Source of the DNA: Gavia stellata
Taxonomy: Eukaryota; Chordata; Aves; Gaviiformes; Gaviidae
Direction: 5' to 3'
Assembly (NCBI RefSeq): GCF_030936135.1
Contig: NC_082613.1
Coordinates: 2,976,001 to 3,040,000 of the forward strand
Length of the DNA stretch: 64,000 bases
Shown here: positions 45,801-58,483 of the stretch, piece by piece
Numbering within the stretch: the first letter of the stretch is position 1
Layout of the letters: each line of letters begins with the position of its first letter
Notes under the pieces: model-generated
Told to the model about the DNA's origin: nothing
The model's database searches: none
The model's input: only the letters and a program-made list of their open reading frames with translations
Made by a program: the position numbers and the translations under genes

Positions 45801-48800
45801 GCATATATCGCATGTCATATTTGCATATATTTGTCTCTAGTATACCAGTCCCCTTAATTTCCATTTGTAGTTCTTAGGTCTACTTACATACGTAAACTTG
45901 CTTCTTAGCGTGTCCTGTCTATGTCAGAAGTAGCCTTTGCATGTTTTACCACTTCAGGTATGTTTTGCTTGTTGGGGACTGTTGGCCCCTCAAAACAATT
46001 CCATAACGAGGACTGTAACCATATTTCTGTTATATATGTTGTCATGTTAAAGTAATTTCATCTAAAACTTCTCCCATGTAGTGATCCAGAAATACTAAAT
46101 ATCCTTGGTTCTGTGAGACACAAAATACTTTGTTATATAAGTTTCTTGAAATATTTTGGGGTATTGGTAGATTAAATAATTCTAGAAGCTGCTGGTAAAT
46201 ACCCTTAGTAATGTAAATAAGCTTACATGGTTTCAAAATCTCAAGTACTAACCTCATTGTGAGCCACTAGTCCTCGGGTGTATTATAAATACCCAGATAC
46301 TGCATTTTAGCCCTGAATCTTTCTTGGAGTATGAACTAAGATTTGTAATTGTAAATTAAATTACCTTGTCTCTGTTGTTCTTTTCTATTTGGTGATGAGC
46401 AGTGTTGTGGCTGTTTATAAGTGAAGAGGAGTTTTATATCTGAAGTTACCTTTTTTTTCTCTTTAACAGAACAGTAGCTATCCATCAATGACTGATCCTT
46501 ATCTGTCCAGTTATTATCCACCATCTATTGGGTTCCCCTATTCTCTCAGTGAAGCACCATGGTCTACAGGAGGAGATCCTCCTATCCCGTATCTCACCAC
46601 CTATGGACAGCTCAGTAATGGAGATCATCATTTTATGCACGATGCTGTTTTTGGACAGCCTGGGGGTCTGGGAAATAACATCTATCAACATCGGTTTAAC
46701 TTTTTCCCTGAAAATCCTGCCTTCTCAGCTTGGGGCACAAGTGGATCCCAAGGACAGCAGACTCAAAGTTCAGCATATGGGAGCAGTTACAGCTACCCAC
46801 CTAGTTCACTGGGCGGTACCATTGTGGATGGACAAACAGGATTTCATAATGATACATTAAATAAAGCTCCTGGAATGAACAGTATTGAACAGGGAATGGT
46901 TGGACTTAAGATTGGTGGAGATGTTACAACTTCTGCGGTGAAAACAGTAGGTTCTGTTGTCAACAGTGCCGGGATGACAGGTGCCCTCTCTGGTAATGGG
47001 GGATCTAATGTAAACTTGCCAGTATCTAAACCAACTTCTTGGGCTGCTATAGCTAGCAAGCCTGCAAAACCACAGCCTAAAATGAAAACAAAAACTGGAC
47101 CTGTAATTGGAGGAGCATTGCCTCCTCCACCTATAAAGCATAATATGGACATAGGTACTTGGGACAATAAGGGTCCTGTGGCAAAAGTTCCTGCCCCCCA
47201 ACAGATACCTTCTCCTCAGTCTGTCCCACAGCCACAGCAACAAATTGTTCAGCCTGTTCCAACTCAACCTCCTCCATTGACTCAGCCGCAGTATCAGACC
47301 CCTCAGCAGCCACCCCAAAATCGCTGGGTAGCTCCTCGCAACAGAAATGCAGCTTTTGGCCAAAGTGGAGGAACTGGTAACGACAGCAACTCAGCTGGCA
47401 GTACCCAGCCTAACCCTGTTCCAAGTGGCGAGTCCCATCCTGTTCTTGAAAAACTGAAAGCTGCTCACAGCTATAACCCTAAAGATTTTGAATGGAACCT
47501 TAAAAATGGACGTGTGTTCATAATAAAGAGCTATTCTGAGGATGATATTCATCGTTCCATTAAGTATTCTATTTGGTGTAGTACGGAACATGGCAACAAA
47601 CGCCTGGACAGTGCTTTTCGGTCCATGAATAGCAAAGGTCCAGTCTACTTGCTCTTCAGCGTCAATGGCAGTGGACACTTCTGTGGAGTAGCAGAGATGA
47701 AATCGCCTGTGGACTATGGCACCAGTGCGGGTGTCTGGTCTCAGGACAAGTGGAAGGGGAAATTTGATGTCAAGTGGATCTTTGTGAAGGATGTGCCCAA
47801 TAACCAGCTCCGACACATCAGGCTGGAGAACAATGACAACAAACCCGTTACAAACTCCCGTGATACACAGGAGGTGCCCTTAGAAAAAGCAAAACAAGTG
47901 CTTAAAATTATTGCTACTTACAAGCACACGACCTCCATCTTTGATGACTTTTCTCATTATGAAAAGCGCCAGGAAGAGGAGGAGGTGGTGCGGAAGGTAA
48001 ACTTATTAAAAAATTTATTTTATACACAGATATGGGGAAAATGAAATGTGAAGGCTGCTATGGTGGAAAAAATGTAAGTAGGAATTCAAAATGTTTATAA
48101 TATATCTCAACTTGATGGTTTTATGTGTTTAACAACACAAAAAACAAACATGCTTATTTGTCTGTAACAATGTCATAGCTAATGGGTTTCAAAGCAGAAA
48201 GCAAAGCAGTAATGCAGGTAAAGGACATTATGTTCAGTTTTTTGGAGTTTGATTTATTTTTTCTCTTAAAATTGTTAATAAACTAGAAAATAGTTTCTGT
48301 TTCAGAATTGGATTCTGCCAATGATTGCCAGTTAAGTTTCCTGCCTTATAAACATGGGGTGTTTTAACACTGTTTGACTGGAACTGGGCTATCAAAATTG
48401 GTACCTGTGTGGCATTTATAAGAGCAAGGAGCCTGATCTTGTTTGTTCAGTTGATCTCTCTAGAAAAGAAAGAGTTGCATAAAATTGCTGGAGTAGTGCT
48501 AGAAATATGCATTTCTGCTGCTGAAGTCACATGTATTATTATTTGGGTGAATAAAGGTTTTCAATTCCCAGGTCTAATCTGTCTAGTAATTCTTGGAAAG
48601 GGAAGTTTTGAGTGAAGATGTAGTAAGAGAAATTTGGGCAGTAACTGGGAAAGTGTATATATGCTGCGAAACTGGGAAACTTATATATGCTTTCATGGCT
48701 CCAAGACTACTGCAAGAGACATCTGTCCCTATCTGAGGTCCCCATGACCTCAGTTTCAAGAATGCCTTTCTCTAATTAGGCAGTCTAGAAGTAACGGACT

Positions 48801-51800
48801 GACAAAATATTAGGTGTTGGGATGTGTAGTTACTAGCTAAGTAACACTTAAAGTTGCTCGATACTGATAGTGTTTCATAGATAATTTTTTTTTGTATAGC
48901 ATTTCAAATAAAGCATTTATTTGACAGGCTAGTTTAGTGCAGCTCACACTTGCTCCAAAATGTTTTTGAAGCAAAGACTTAATGCATGTTCCTGGAGCTT
49001 AATTTGAAGTTGCCATTTTAAAGGTTTTATTGCCATTTAAAAGTGCAAGATAAAATGTCTTTAAACTGTCTTCATAGAATGTACCCATAAATTATGAGAG
49101 AAAAGGGGATCAGTGTCTTAACTTTTTAGCTCAGCTTTTCCTGGCCATCAGATGTGATGTGCCTCAACACAACAGGGAAGGAAAGCTTAAGATTTGAAGT
49201 TTTTCTTGTGTACTCCCTGTGGGGTTCCCCACGCCAAAACCTAAAAGCCTTTACTTCAACACTTCATTCCTTCAGTAGACAATTAGCAATTCAATATTTA
49301 ATGCAAGCTGTATCTTGGAGAGGTGTTCCCTTATGTAGGAGAGAATCTTGAGTAAGTCAAAAGGCCTGGCTTCCTTTGTCCAGGGTTTACAGTGTGTGGG
49401 GGCGTGATTGTTCTGGGTTTTTAATGCTGAGTCTCCCTGTGATTTGCTGCCAGGTCTGGAGGGGAGAATAACGTGTGTTTGAGGAGTGAGACTACTGGGA
49501 AAGTGACAGGAGAGCTAGTCTTGAATGGTTAACTTACTGGCCTGAGGAAGATCCAGATGGCTGTGTACTGAATGCCGAACTTCCTTTGCTTTGTAGTAGC
49601 TCAGGGGACTGATGTTCAGCTATTGGGCTGATCCTGCTTTGGGTTGTTTTCATATACACAACTATTTCCCACTTTCAGGTCAAGTGCTGATACAATATTC
49701 TTGCCCAGGTCACTGCTTTATAACAGGATCACTTTTTCAAAATAATGTGTTTATTCTGCCTCATTTAAAACTGAGGCTCTAGCTTATATGACGCATTCAG
49801 AAAGTAAACTCTGATGTCTAATTTAACATTTCTTGGATTACTCCCAATAGCTTAGAAAATAGGACAATGTACAGACAATTGAAGTATGATGAGGAAGATA
49901 ATAGTGCTGGAGAGGTAAAGCAGATCAACAGTGAGGGAATGAAAAATAAGATACTGCTTGTTGGGATGCACTCTATAAAACTATTGTCTGAAAAGTTAAT
50001 ATTTCCCCCTTCATTGACTAAATGAATTTTTGAAGTCCACCTGATTACTAGAAGACTTTCTTCGCAGAATGTGTACACATTTAGACTTCTTATTATTGAG
50101 AAGTTTGTGCTATTGAAGTTGAAGCCTTACTGTTATGCAAAGTTAACCTTCCTATGACAATAATTTTTGAAGAGTCTTATTGCCAGATAAGGTATCTTAT
50201 GACCTAATTGACATTTTCAGATGGTTGGTTGTATATGTGCCATCTTAATTGGTTTTCGAGTTGCTGTATTTTTGAGTTGTCATACTCTGCTTAGCAGTAA
50301 AATTACTTGTTGAAATTTTGTGCTTCCATTTCACCACTGTTGTGATTACAACAGGCTAGGATTCTTAAAAATCTACACATGGAGGGCTTGAATGCCTTAA
50401 TTCCATTTATACACAACTATTTAGTAGGGAAGAATAACTTTTTGTAATCTGTACAATGCAAGCCACTAGCATTTCGGTTCTTTTCTTTAGATGGTTACAG
50501 TTTGTTGCTAGCCAGTGTTTCCTTAACTAATGTGTGCAGAGGAAGCTCCAGTGTGTGTTATCTGAGTTTAACTGATGTAGGAACCTCTGTGTTAACACCA
50601 CATCATCGAATGTGCATTGGGCAGGTATAATGCTGGATGAAACTCACTGCAGTGCCAAAGATTTGTCAGTGTTACCAGCATTGCTTAAGGACTGTATCAT
50701 CATCTAGAATTGAGGGAAGATTTGTTCATACTGGGATCTAAGTCCAGCTTTTAATTTGCTGTAGTAATAAACTATTTAGGCCCAATCTGGTGACCCAGAA
50801 CCTGGGAAAGGGGTAACAGGGGGATATTGGTGTCTGGAATGAAATAGCAAGGAAGTGAGTGGCATGAAATGTCTCCTGACCCTCCTAGCGTTTCTCAGGC
50901 AGCTTGCAGGGCCACGACAGTGTCCACAAAGATGAACTTCTCTGAACAAAGCTCATGCTATTAAAATGTAAAAAAGTTGCAACATGTGTGAGAGAGAAAA
51001 ATTTAAAAAGAAAGTACAGTATAATGTGACATTAATTACTAACATTCCCTAGAAACATGCTTACATAGTCTTAACAAAATTGTCTTCTGAAGTTAAAAAG
51101 CTTCTAAAGAAAATAAACCTATTGCAGATTTTGGTATTTTTATTTGCATTTCATGTGGTAGGACAGATGGGCTAATCTATGGTCAGCAGCTCGTCTTCAT
51201 AGATCTGTATTTAACTAGATGGTCACAGTTGCTGTACTGGACTGCTGTGCTGTCACCTCTGATCCGTGTCAAGGCACTCAGCTACTCCAAGGTCTGCACC
51301 TTGGTGTTGTGTTGGAAGAGCTGAGTAGTCTTATCTCAGAAAGCTCTTGATTCACCAAGCTTCCCAGTTCTCCCTTTGGGTGATTAAATACTGTAAAGTG
51401 TTAGCTAGTGCATGTTGGCACTTAGCAATACACAGTGCTAGAAGAAAATGAGTATTTCCTTTCAGTATGCTTTCTGTGAACACATTCAGTGACGCAGAAC
51501 TTTTAAGGATGGAATATTGTCCTTCCTCCAAAACTGTAGTTAAAAACTTCTATTTTAAGATTAATACTAATTGTATTTCCTGATGTAAAGAAAACATTTC
51601 TATTTTTGTGTCAGAAGATGAATGCTTTCATACCACTGATCTTAAAATTTAGTAGGAAGGTTTACAGCTACTTCAGACTGAGGTGAAGGGAACAGACGTT
51701 TGACAGCGATGAGTGTCTCCGAAACAGAAGCTTCTGCAGGTTTTGTGAGAACCCGTTTCTCCTGTGTCTGAAGGCTGTACATACTATTGTCATGAAGGAG

Positions 51801-54246
51801 AAGCATGCAACAGGAGCTCCCCTGGGAGGTATCAGAGAATTCCCCTGGAGAAGAGAAACTATGAAGGCTCCAGATGGATCTTCAGAAGCAAAATGAACAA
51901 AGCTTTGTTAGTTGTTTACAAAACTGCTTGTTCTTGCTTGCAGTAGTGCTAAATAGCAGTAAGGAAGAGAATTCGAGAGTTAGAGCTTCTAAAAAGCAGC
52001 CATGCTCAAGAACAAAAAGAATTGTTGCATCAGTTTCCTCCCGGTCAGTTTATATGGTTTCAGGCACTTTTTAAAAGGAATACTCGGATTAGCCCCTGAG
52101 AGAGAAAGCAAGCTGCAAGGTAGGAGGAACTGCTTAATAACTTGCTCAATAAATAGCACTTTTTACTGAATTATAAAGCCTGAGCTGAGTCTCTGAATGC
52201 CATGAGCATACTTTCTAGGTACCAGGTAGAAGTCTCAGGTGCTAGCCTGTCTTCTATTTATGTGAGACTGGTCCATGAGAATGGAAGGCTTCGACTGTTA
52301 AAGAAAGTGGGATTGTGAGAGGGTGAGTAGATGACTACATAGAAAACTAAAAATAAGTTGTGTAAGGTGACGGGGGAAAGAGTGGGCTGATGAGCACGGT
52401 GGGGCAGTGGAGCAGAGTGAAAGGGGTTTGCCACCTTAGGAATGGAAGTAGGACGGAACAGTTAATTTTTGGAAGCCTAAAACGGGGTTGATACGATTCA
52501 GTTTTAGATTCTTTCTAACCACCTTTTGTTTGAAATGTCAGGCAGCCATAAGTTCTTTTTCATTAAGAACATACAACACCTAATATGTTCTGATAGGCTG
52601 CCGCTAAGAAATTACTTTCATTGACAGTTCCTCACTAGTCAGCCCTTAATATAGATTTAAAAAAAAAAATAATTATACCATTTTATATGGTCTGTTTTGT
52701 TGATTTGGTAAAACAATTTTGCTATCTTTTACTTCTGTCTTAAATCATAGATTAAGAATTTATACTGGACTTCATTGACGTAATTTTATTATGAAAATTG
52801 AAATATTAATACCATTCTGCCTGGAGGCAGAAATCTATGTTCCATTTTAAAAAAACTTATAATTTTATGCTGTGACCAGCTCAAGTAGCAAATACAGTCT
52901 GTTACATTTATATTGTTTGGTATATTTGCAAATAAGCTTTACATCGTAGCAGAAACAATTCAGAGATGAATTTTGCACAGAAAGATTCCACAAAACAAGT
53001 AAAATCTGGAGGCGTTAGTTTAGGAGTTGGCTGTTGTTTATGCTTAGGCTATTTCACAATTTTCTTGCTTCAAATGGGATTTGGTGCCATATTGATTCAT
53101 TCAAGCAGAGTACACGCAGTATACAGTCTGGTTTACACACCATTAGGATGAAATGGAAAACAGTAAGGCTGAACCCTTTCTATTCAATCTGCGTGGTGTC
53201 TTAGCTGGAAAAATGCACTGGGCTAAAGATACAGCGGCATATTTTGTTCAACTTGTCTTGCTGTCTTCTGCATGTTCTGCAATTTATGGAGCACCTGAAA
53301 CAGTTAACTGAAAAAGTCCGCCGTTTTTGTTACTGCATTGCTCAGCTGGTCTGCGTAAGGCCTGTGCAGAGCTTCTGCTCTAAATCGGGGCAGAGGCATG
53401 ACTATTTACTGCTGGGAGACCACAAGTTAGATGAAGACTTACCTGCCGGCATCCCTCAGTTGCTGTATCCCTTAGATTACCTCTATCTGTTTTCAGTATT
53501 TGTGGTCAGCAGAAACTTTTGAGAGGGACTTCAAAAAGCCTCCTGGCTTCTGCAGTAGAACACTTTTAGAAATTCTTGGGTTGTGCAGTCTAACCGTGCT
53601 GGTTTTTATCAGACCCTGCAAAAGCACATAACTTTTCTTCCACCTGATGATGGGTTGTTTTTTCCCCCAGACTTGTCACATATTTCACAGTGCCTCCCGG
53701 AATAGCTGAACAGATAGGAAGAAAAAATTTGGAACAGAATTTCTAGAGGGCTCAAATCCTACTTTTATTGAATGTGACTTAACTCCGAAGTCATTTGAGT
53801 GCTTCAAAATTACACGGGTTCTGTGGAGTTCACTAATCTCCCATCTCCTTTCTGCTCTTGTATTGGTTGTGCTACTACTGCAGTAGCTAAAATAATCCAG
53901 AAAGTAGAATATTGCAGGTCCTGTTTCTGCTTGGGAATGTTGGTATTCCATACCTTTCTGATTACGACCTTCATCTCCTGTCAGTTTGAGGGGACTGCGC
54001 AGGTATTCATTCAGCTGTTCCGCTTGAAGCTGCACTTAATATTAAGTTATCAAGTCCTTGGGCTTGTTGGGTATATACAATACATTTATAAAATGTAGCA
54101 GCAGGGTTTTAACAAAGTGTATAATTGAAGTCAGGTTAGTGCTGTTACATTACTAAAAACTTTTTGCTTGTTCGTTTGACTAAAATCTTTCTTAACTTTT
54201 AACTCTTTTCTCTTTGCAGGAACGTCAGAATCGAAACAAACAATAA
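39812..54246 (+). CDS. YTHDF1: YTHDF1, cytoplasmic m6A reader
   Basis: Complete coding region join(39812..39838,40260..40284,41805..41884,46470..47996,54220..54246), 561 aa (human is 559). YTHDF proteins bind N6-methyladenosine in mRNA in the cytoplasm and affect translation, decay and phase-separated granules. The N-terminal half is low-complexity, with a P/Q-rich tract at about 287-330. The YTH domain runs from about 391 to 525. The aromatic cage is intact (W413, W467, W472), as are K397, Y399, D403 and C414, each exactly two positions beyond the human residue. The protein starts [17 protein letters not shown] and ends E-R-Q-N-R-N-K-Q. The stretch [14 protein letters not shown] separates it from YTHDF2 and YTHDF3. 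All splice sites are GT-AG and phases agree. A weak-context ATG at 39805 overlaps the start (see findings). Confidence 0.98.
39839..40259 (+). other. YTHDF1: YTHDF1 intron 1
   Basis: 421 nt. The first 120 nt are still CpG-rich; the rest is AT-rich with a long T-run before GGCTTCCCAG. Confidence 0.93.
40260..40284 (+). CDS. YTHDF1: YTHDF1 exon 2, 25-nt micro-exon
   Basis: Encodes R-P-K-G-Q-D-N-K plus one base, followed by GTGAGG. This matches the conserved YTHDF N-terminal R-P/T-K-G-Q-D/G-N-K and is too short for ordinary frame scanning. Confidence 0.95.
40285..41804 (+). other. YTHDF1: YTHDF1 intron 2
   Basis: 1.5 kb, GTGAGG to TTTTTCTTCTAG. Nothing else recognised. Confidence 0.92.
41805..41884 (+). 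CDS. YTHDF1: YTHDF1 exon 3
   Basis: An 80-nt exon encoding (V)[20 protein letters not shown] and then S-G-Q-S-N-Q, ending CAG|GTTAGT. Identical in pattern to human YTHDF1. Confidence 0.97.
41885..46469 (+). other. YTHDF1: YTHDF1 intron 3
   Basis: 4.6 kb of AT-rich sequence ending TTTTTTTTCTCTTTAACAG. No exon, repeat or RNA gene recognised. Confidence 0.9.
46470..47996 (+). CDS. YTHDF1: YTHDF1 exon 4, main exon with YTH domain
   Basis: A 1527-nt exon encoding residues 45-553, including the low-complexity region and the whole YTH domain, ending V-V-R-K before GTAAAC. If the following intron is kept, the frame stays open for 15 more residues to TGA at 48042-48044. Confidence 0.99.
47997..54219 (+). 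other. YTHDF1: YTHDF1 intron 4
   Basis: 6.2 kb. An AATAAA at 48277-48282 lies shortly after the retained-intron stop. Other hexamers occur further in. No coding exon or interspersed repeat recognised. Confidence 0.9.
54220..54246 (+). CDS. YTHDF1: YTHDF1 exon 5, last eight codons
   Basis: After AACTCTTTTCTCTTTGCAG the exon encodes E-R-Q-N-R-N-K-Q and TAA. This is the conserved YTHDF C-terminus. Confidence 0.97.
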   Translation, partial: ERQNRNKQ

Positions 54247-54494
54247 GAATAACCATATACAGTTTGATATATATACTAGAACTGATATTAAATTCGACTA
54301 TAAGAAACAAAACTTAAGTATACTGGTGCTGTATCCTGGCATCAGGACAAACTAAAGCTTTCAGCTCTGATATATCTTCTCGTGCAGGGGAAATTAAGTT
54401 GTCGCATCTTTAAGTACATTGTAGTTTATTTTTGCCCAAGTGGATCTGCATTAATTTGTATCTTTTTTCTATGTAAAATTCTGTAGAAATCATT

Positions 54495-54500
54495 AATAAA
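54495..54500 (+). terminator. YTHDF1: Proximal YTHDF1 poly(A) signal
   Basis: AATAAA followed at once by GGTGTGTCTG and a long U-rich stretch. This is a textbook signal plus GU-rich element, giving a 3' UTR of about 0.3 kb. Confidence 0.75.
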
Positions 54501-55682
54501 GGTGTGTCTGTTTTTATTTTTTTAAGTTGTTAAACAGTTATATTAACCTAATGTGGACCTATACATGAGCATACTAAAGTGTCAGTGCTTCCCAAAGACT
54601 TTATTTTGGCACAAATTATGTTCCTAGCCAGATATAGAGATTATGGAGAATACATCACAAATCTTCCTTTATCCTCCTCCCAAGCCCTCTTTCTTCATGG
54701 CGGAAGTACAAAACCATGCATTGATTTTTGTCATTTAAAAAACTTTTAAGATACTGCACTTCAGAATTTTGAAATGAAAAAACTAAATTTCTGATCACTT
54801 TGTGCAGCTGCTATGCCTCTTTATTTATCTGTACAATTACACTTTTAAAATTGCTAATGCGCCATGTTGGGTTTTTCTGTCTAGTAGAAAATCAAATTGT
54901 CAGTGAAATTGTTTCTCTGGAAAATATTTCCCTTTCACATTCTGTTACCCAGTGCTTCAGTGTGCATTTGTTATACCATATCCTGCCGAGAGTGAGTGAG
55001 ATGCTTTCTCTCAGCCATAATTCTGCTTTACGGTTTTTGTAGCTTAATTAAATAATAATGTGATGCTATCAACATTGCAGGGGTTTTGGACAATGTGTTT
55101 AAACCTGTTTCAGCTTTCAGGTGTTATTAGTTAATTGCAGATCATTTTTAATCCTTCCCTTCATTGCTCCCTCCCACCCCCCAAATCCTAATGCCATTTA
55201 AAGTTTTTATACCAATAATGCTGAGCTTTAACGTAGGAACTAATAGTACGGATAATATGATGGATTATGCCTCAGATGTTTAAAATTGACAGTGTGTATG
55301 TCTAATTTTTTTTCTGTTGGATGAGTAAAAAAACCTGTTTTAAGAAACTGAATTTGCTGTCATGTTTTTGTGGAGTGAGGGGACCGTCGGAGAACCTGTC
55401 ACCAACTGGAGTTCCAATTAAGCATGGAAATGGTGCTCATGTCCGCTGCTCTAGCACACTGAATCTGCACGTGTTTATTGTAGAGGATCTTTTACTATAT
55501 TAGAAAGCAAGTATCTTCTGAATACTATTTACTCCAAAAGGACCTCCAATTTAAATAAAGTTTAATCTGTATCATTTAGACTTGTATTTAGAACGTATAA
55601 CTCTGTCTCTGGACTGTTACTGCCTGTAAGGGGTAATGGACAGCATCTGATTAACTTTTTCCTCTAGGAGAATACAAGCCTT

Positions 55683-55688
55683 AATAAA
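55683..55688 (+). terminator. YTHDF1: Distal YTHDF1 poly(A) signal
   Basis: AATAAA followed within 40 nt by U-rich TTTGATGTCATTTTC. It would give a 3' UTR of about 1.5 kb. A nearby AATAAA at 55554-55559 is an alternative. Confidence 0.55.
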
Positions 55689-56334
55689 CAATACATATTT
55701 AGCAAGTTTGATGTCATTTTCATTTTTTCCCTACTTTCAGTTGTCTTCCTGTGTTATAATCACCCTTTATGCCGACTCACAGATTAAGTCTAATTTGAGA
55801 AGTGTTTTGATTGAATAACTTGGATGTTTGCTGTCAGCACACTTGACGATTGCAGAAGGGTTTCACAGGACTTTGCAGAGGACACTTAGGCTACTTTGAA
55901 TGTTACCGTTCCTCAAAGGAAATACATGCACGTACAGTGGCTGTCACTTGTACTTCCCTTTCTCCTTGTGTGGCAGAGAAGCTGAAGAAAGAATTGGAAG
56001 TTGTCCTGTAGCCTTCAGGCAGCAGTATTGCAGACGTGGGGCACTGGGGTGAGAACTTTCCCAACAGAAATAAAGCACTGAATGGTTTCTTTTACAGCAG
56101 TTGGCTGCATTTCCCAACTCTAACTTCAGTAATTTGACTTGATATCTTTTTTTCTTTTTGAAGCAGTACTGCATTTTATAAACATGTTATCATCTAATAA
56201 AAGCACCTGCTGTTAATTTCAGTTGTTAAGTCAGGACACTTGAAACTGGTGATTCCAGAGCCAAAATGAATTCAACTCCATCTGGACCCTGAAGAGAGAA
56301 GTTAGTTACACAACTTTTATTTCTTTAGATTTGG

Positions 56335-56355
56335 AAAAAAAAAAAAAAAAAAAAA
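56335..56355 (+). repeat. A21 homopolymer
   Basis: Twenty-one consecutive A. No retrocopy-like coding sequence was recognised immediately upstream, so it is not assigned to a retroposon. Confidence 0.9.
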
Positions 56356-56765
56356 CATAAGTATCTTTGCTGTGACATACCTATAGACCTCAGGTAAATA
56401 TTTTCTATTTAAAAAAGCCCATCAAATTGAGAGGCTTTAGCTGAAACCGGTTTGGCTGTGTTGTTGAGAAAAGTTAAAATGTGTTTCAACCTGCTGTCTG
56501 GCTTTGTGGGTAGCAGAAAAAATTCCTAACAGCTTCAGCATGCAGAGATTTCTTACGGATACTGCAGCGCTGTGGCTGGGTTGAGCAGTATCTGAGTTAA
56601 AGTGGGGAGAAAATTTAACAGTGGGTAAAAGAATCACTTTTGTTATGACCATATTCAGTGTTCAGGTAATGGGAATGCAGTCTGGTGGTTCTAATTTTCA
56701 ATCAGCTGTCACTTCAATTTAAAGAGATGCCTGACTTTTACGTTTCACAGTGTTCAAATCACACT

Positions 56766-56784
56766 GGGGCGGGGGGGGGGGGGG
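56766..56784 (+). repeat. G4-C-G14 run
   Basis: Guanine-rich run with a single C interruption; G-quadruplex potential on the + strand. Confidence 0.9.
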
Positions 56785-58444
56785 AGGCAGTCTTCCAGTG
56801 TCTGTTGTGGAATAACTTAATGTCATAGGTCTTACCTATTCTTTTTTTTTATCCAAGTAAGTTCTGGAAGAACTTGCCTGTGTGCTTTTGGTATTTGTGC
56901 TTAAATTTACTCCTTAAACGAGTTGCTTTTGTTTGGTGGTTGTAGAATTTGTGTTTCTTTGACAGTATCCCTGCTGCCTTCTACTTTGAAGCCAAATGTG
57001 GCTGGTAGCACCAAATACTGATTACAGAGTTAAACGATTTCTCTGGTTCGATTACTGGTCGCTGATGGCAGCACATCGTACTGCTTTGAAGCTGTGAACG
57101 TTACATCATTAGGGGGGAAAAAATGCATTCATTTGCAGGTAGTCACACCAAAAGTAATTGTAGTGAATACTTAATCTTCATGGAGATTATATTTGTTGCT
57201 GTGAAAGATTGTTTTAAGTGACGAGCTTGTAGAGAAGATGATCAAGCTAAATCTATACTGAGATGTAAGGGCAGAAACAGGCAGACAAAAATAAATTCAT
57301 GTTCAAGATTACCGCTCTGCCGTACCATAACGTGCTCGTAAATTAAGGTCAGACTTTGGTTTTTACCTTACTCATTCTTGGGAGATGGAAATAGGGGATG
57401 TAAAATTTAAAATCCTAGTTTTTTTCTTTCCTTTCACCCTTTAAAGGACTCGATATTAAAAGATGTGTTTCTTCACAAAGTACTTGATTTTTGTTTGGGG
57501 AGCTTACTCAAAGATATTAGTGAGATCTAAGTGAGAAAAAGAGTAGTACTTACTTCTTGGCATTAGACTGACCACAATGCACTAGAGAGCATGGACAAGT
57601 TGTGACAGAACGTGTCTTTCCTTTCCCTCTTTAATGAGTGATTTTATTTGGCCAGAGAAGATGGGAATTCCAGTAAATGTGGGCATTGAAAAACTTGTAG
57701 GCAAAGATACTACAAAACTATCAAAAGCAAAATAACTGTTGTAATGTTACTGCCCTTTTCTTGTACGCCTGTTGAGAAAAGTAGTTGAGGGGAGCGAGGG
57801 AAGCTTAGTTAAAGTAGCTGATAAAAGCAAAACTGAAGCACAAATAATATCTAATGGGGGGGAAAGTGTGTTTTGATCTAATGCTCCTTCACCTGGTCTC
57901 TCAGTTACTTTGAATTCTTTATGTTGAACAATCTGTTTCACTTGGAAAAAGCTCTGGCTTTTTCTGACAACAGTGCTCAGCATCTGCTCATTTTAGGAGA
58001 AAGCTGTTTGGTGTTTTGGGGAAAGTGCGGGTTTTTAATTGGAATTTGTGATGCTGCCCAAGAACAGTGTGAGTGCGGCTGTGGCTTTTTCTGTGATGCC
58101 CACCGCGGCTGCAGCCTGCCTTGTCCACAGTGCCTTTGGGAAAGAACAGCTCTTGTTCAGCCGATTTTTAGAAGTAAGGGAGTTGAGTCAAAATGTTGAA
58201 ATGACTTACTTGGGGTGTGACTTGGCAGAGGGAGACTTTGGATTTCATGAGTGATGTGGTTCAGTCGGATGGACTGTTTCATAGCTGACGTCGTTCTCAC
58301 GGTACTGCTTCCAGTTCACGTATATTGGCACGTTGACCTCGCGTCGGGGTGAATGGGGTTGTCTTGTGTGTGAATGTTGCTGATTTCACAGCTTTCCTGT
58401 CTTCGGAAAACTTCTGTTGAAAAAAATCCTTTAAAATTGGCTTG

Positions 58445-58483
58445 CATATTGCATACGCAATGATGCATTGCGTATGTGATGTG
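58445..58483. repeat. Inverted repeat, 11-bp perfect stem with 3-nt loop
   Basis: CATACGCAATG at 58452-58462 and its exact reverse complement at 58466-58476 flank the loop ATG. Seven more outer positions pair as A-T or C-G, or as G-U in RNA, extending the stem to about 18 bp. Confidence 0.85.

Larger units (their letters stand above)
54247..55710 (+). other. YTHDF1: YTHDF1 3' UTR
   Basis: AU-rich sequence downstream of the stop with at least three canonical poly(A) hexamers (54495, 55554, 55683). The end at about 55710 assumes the third is the distal site. A further hexamer at 56196-56201 could extend it. Confidence 0.7.

Noticed and set aside
46857-47363. 168-codon frame on the - strand and several others antisense to YTHDF1
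   Set aside because: Shadows of the YTHDF1 main exon, whose + strand product is unmistakable.
39812-54246. Identity as YTHDF2 or YTHDF3
   Set aside because: The N-terminus, the [12 protein letters not shown] stretch and the total length match YTHDF1; the paralogs differ at these positions.
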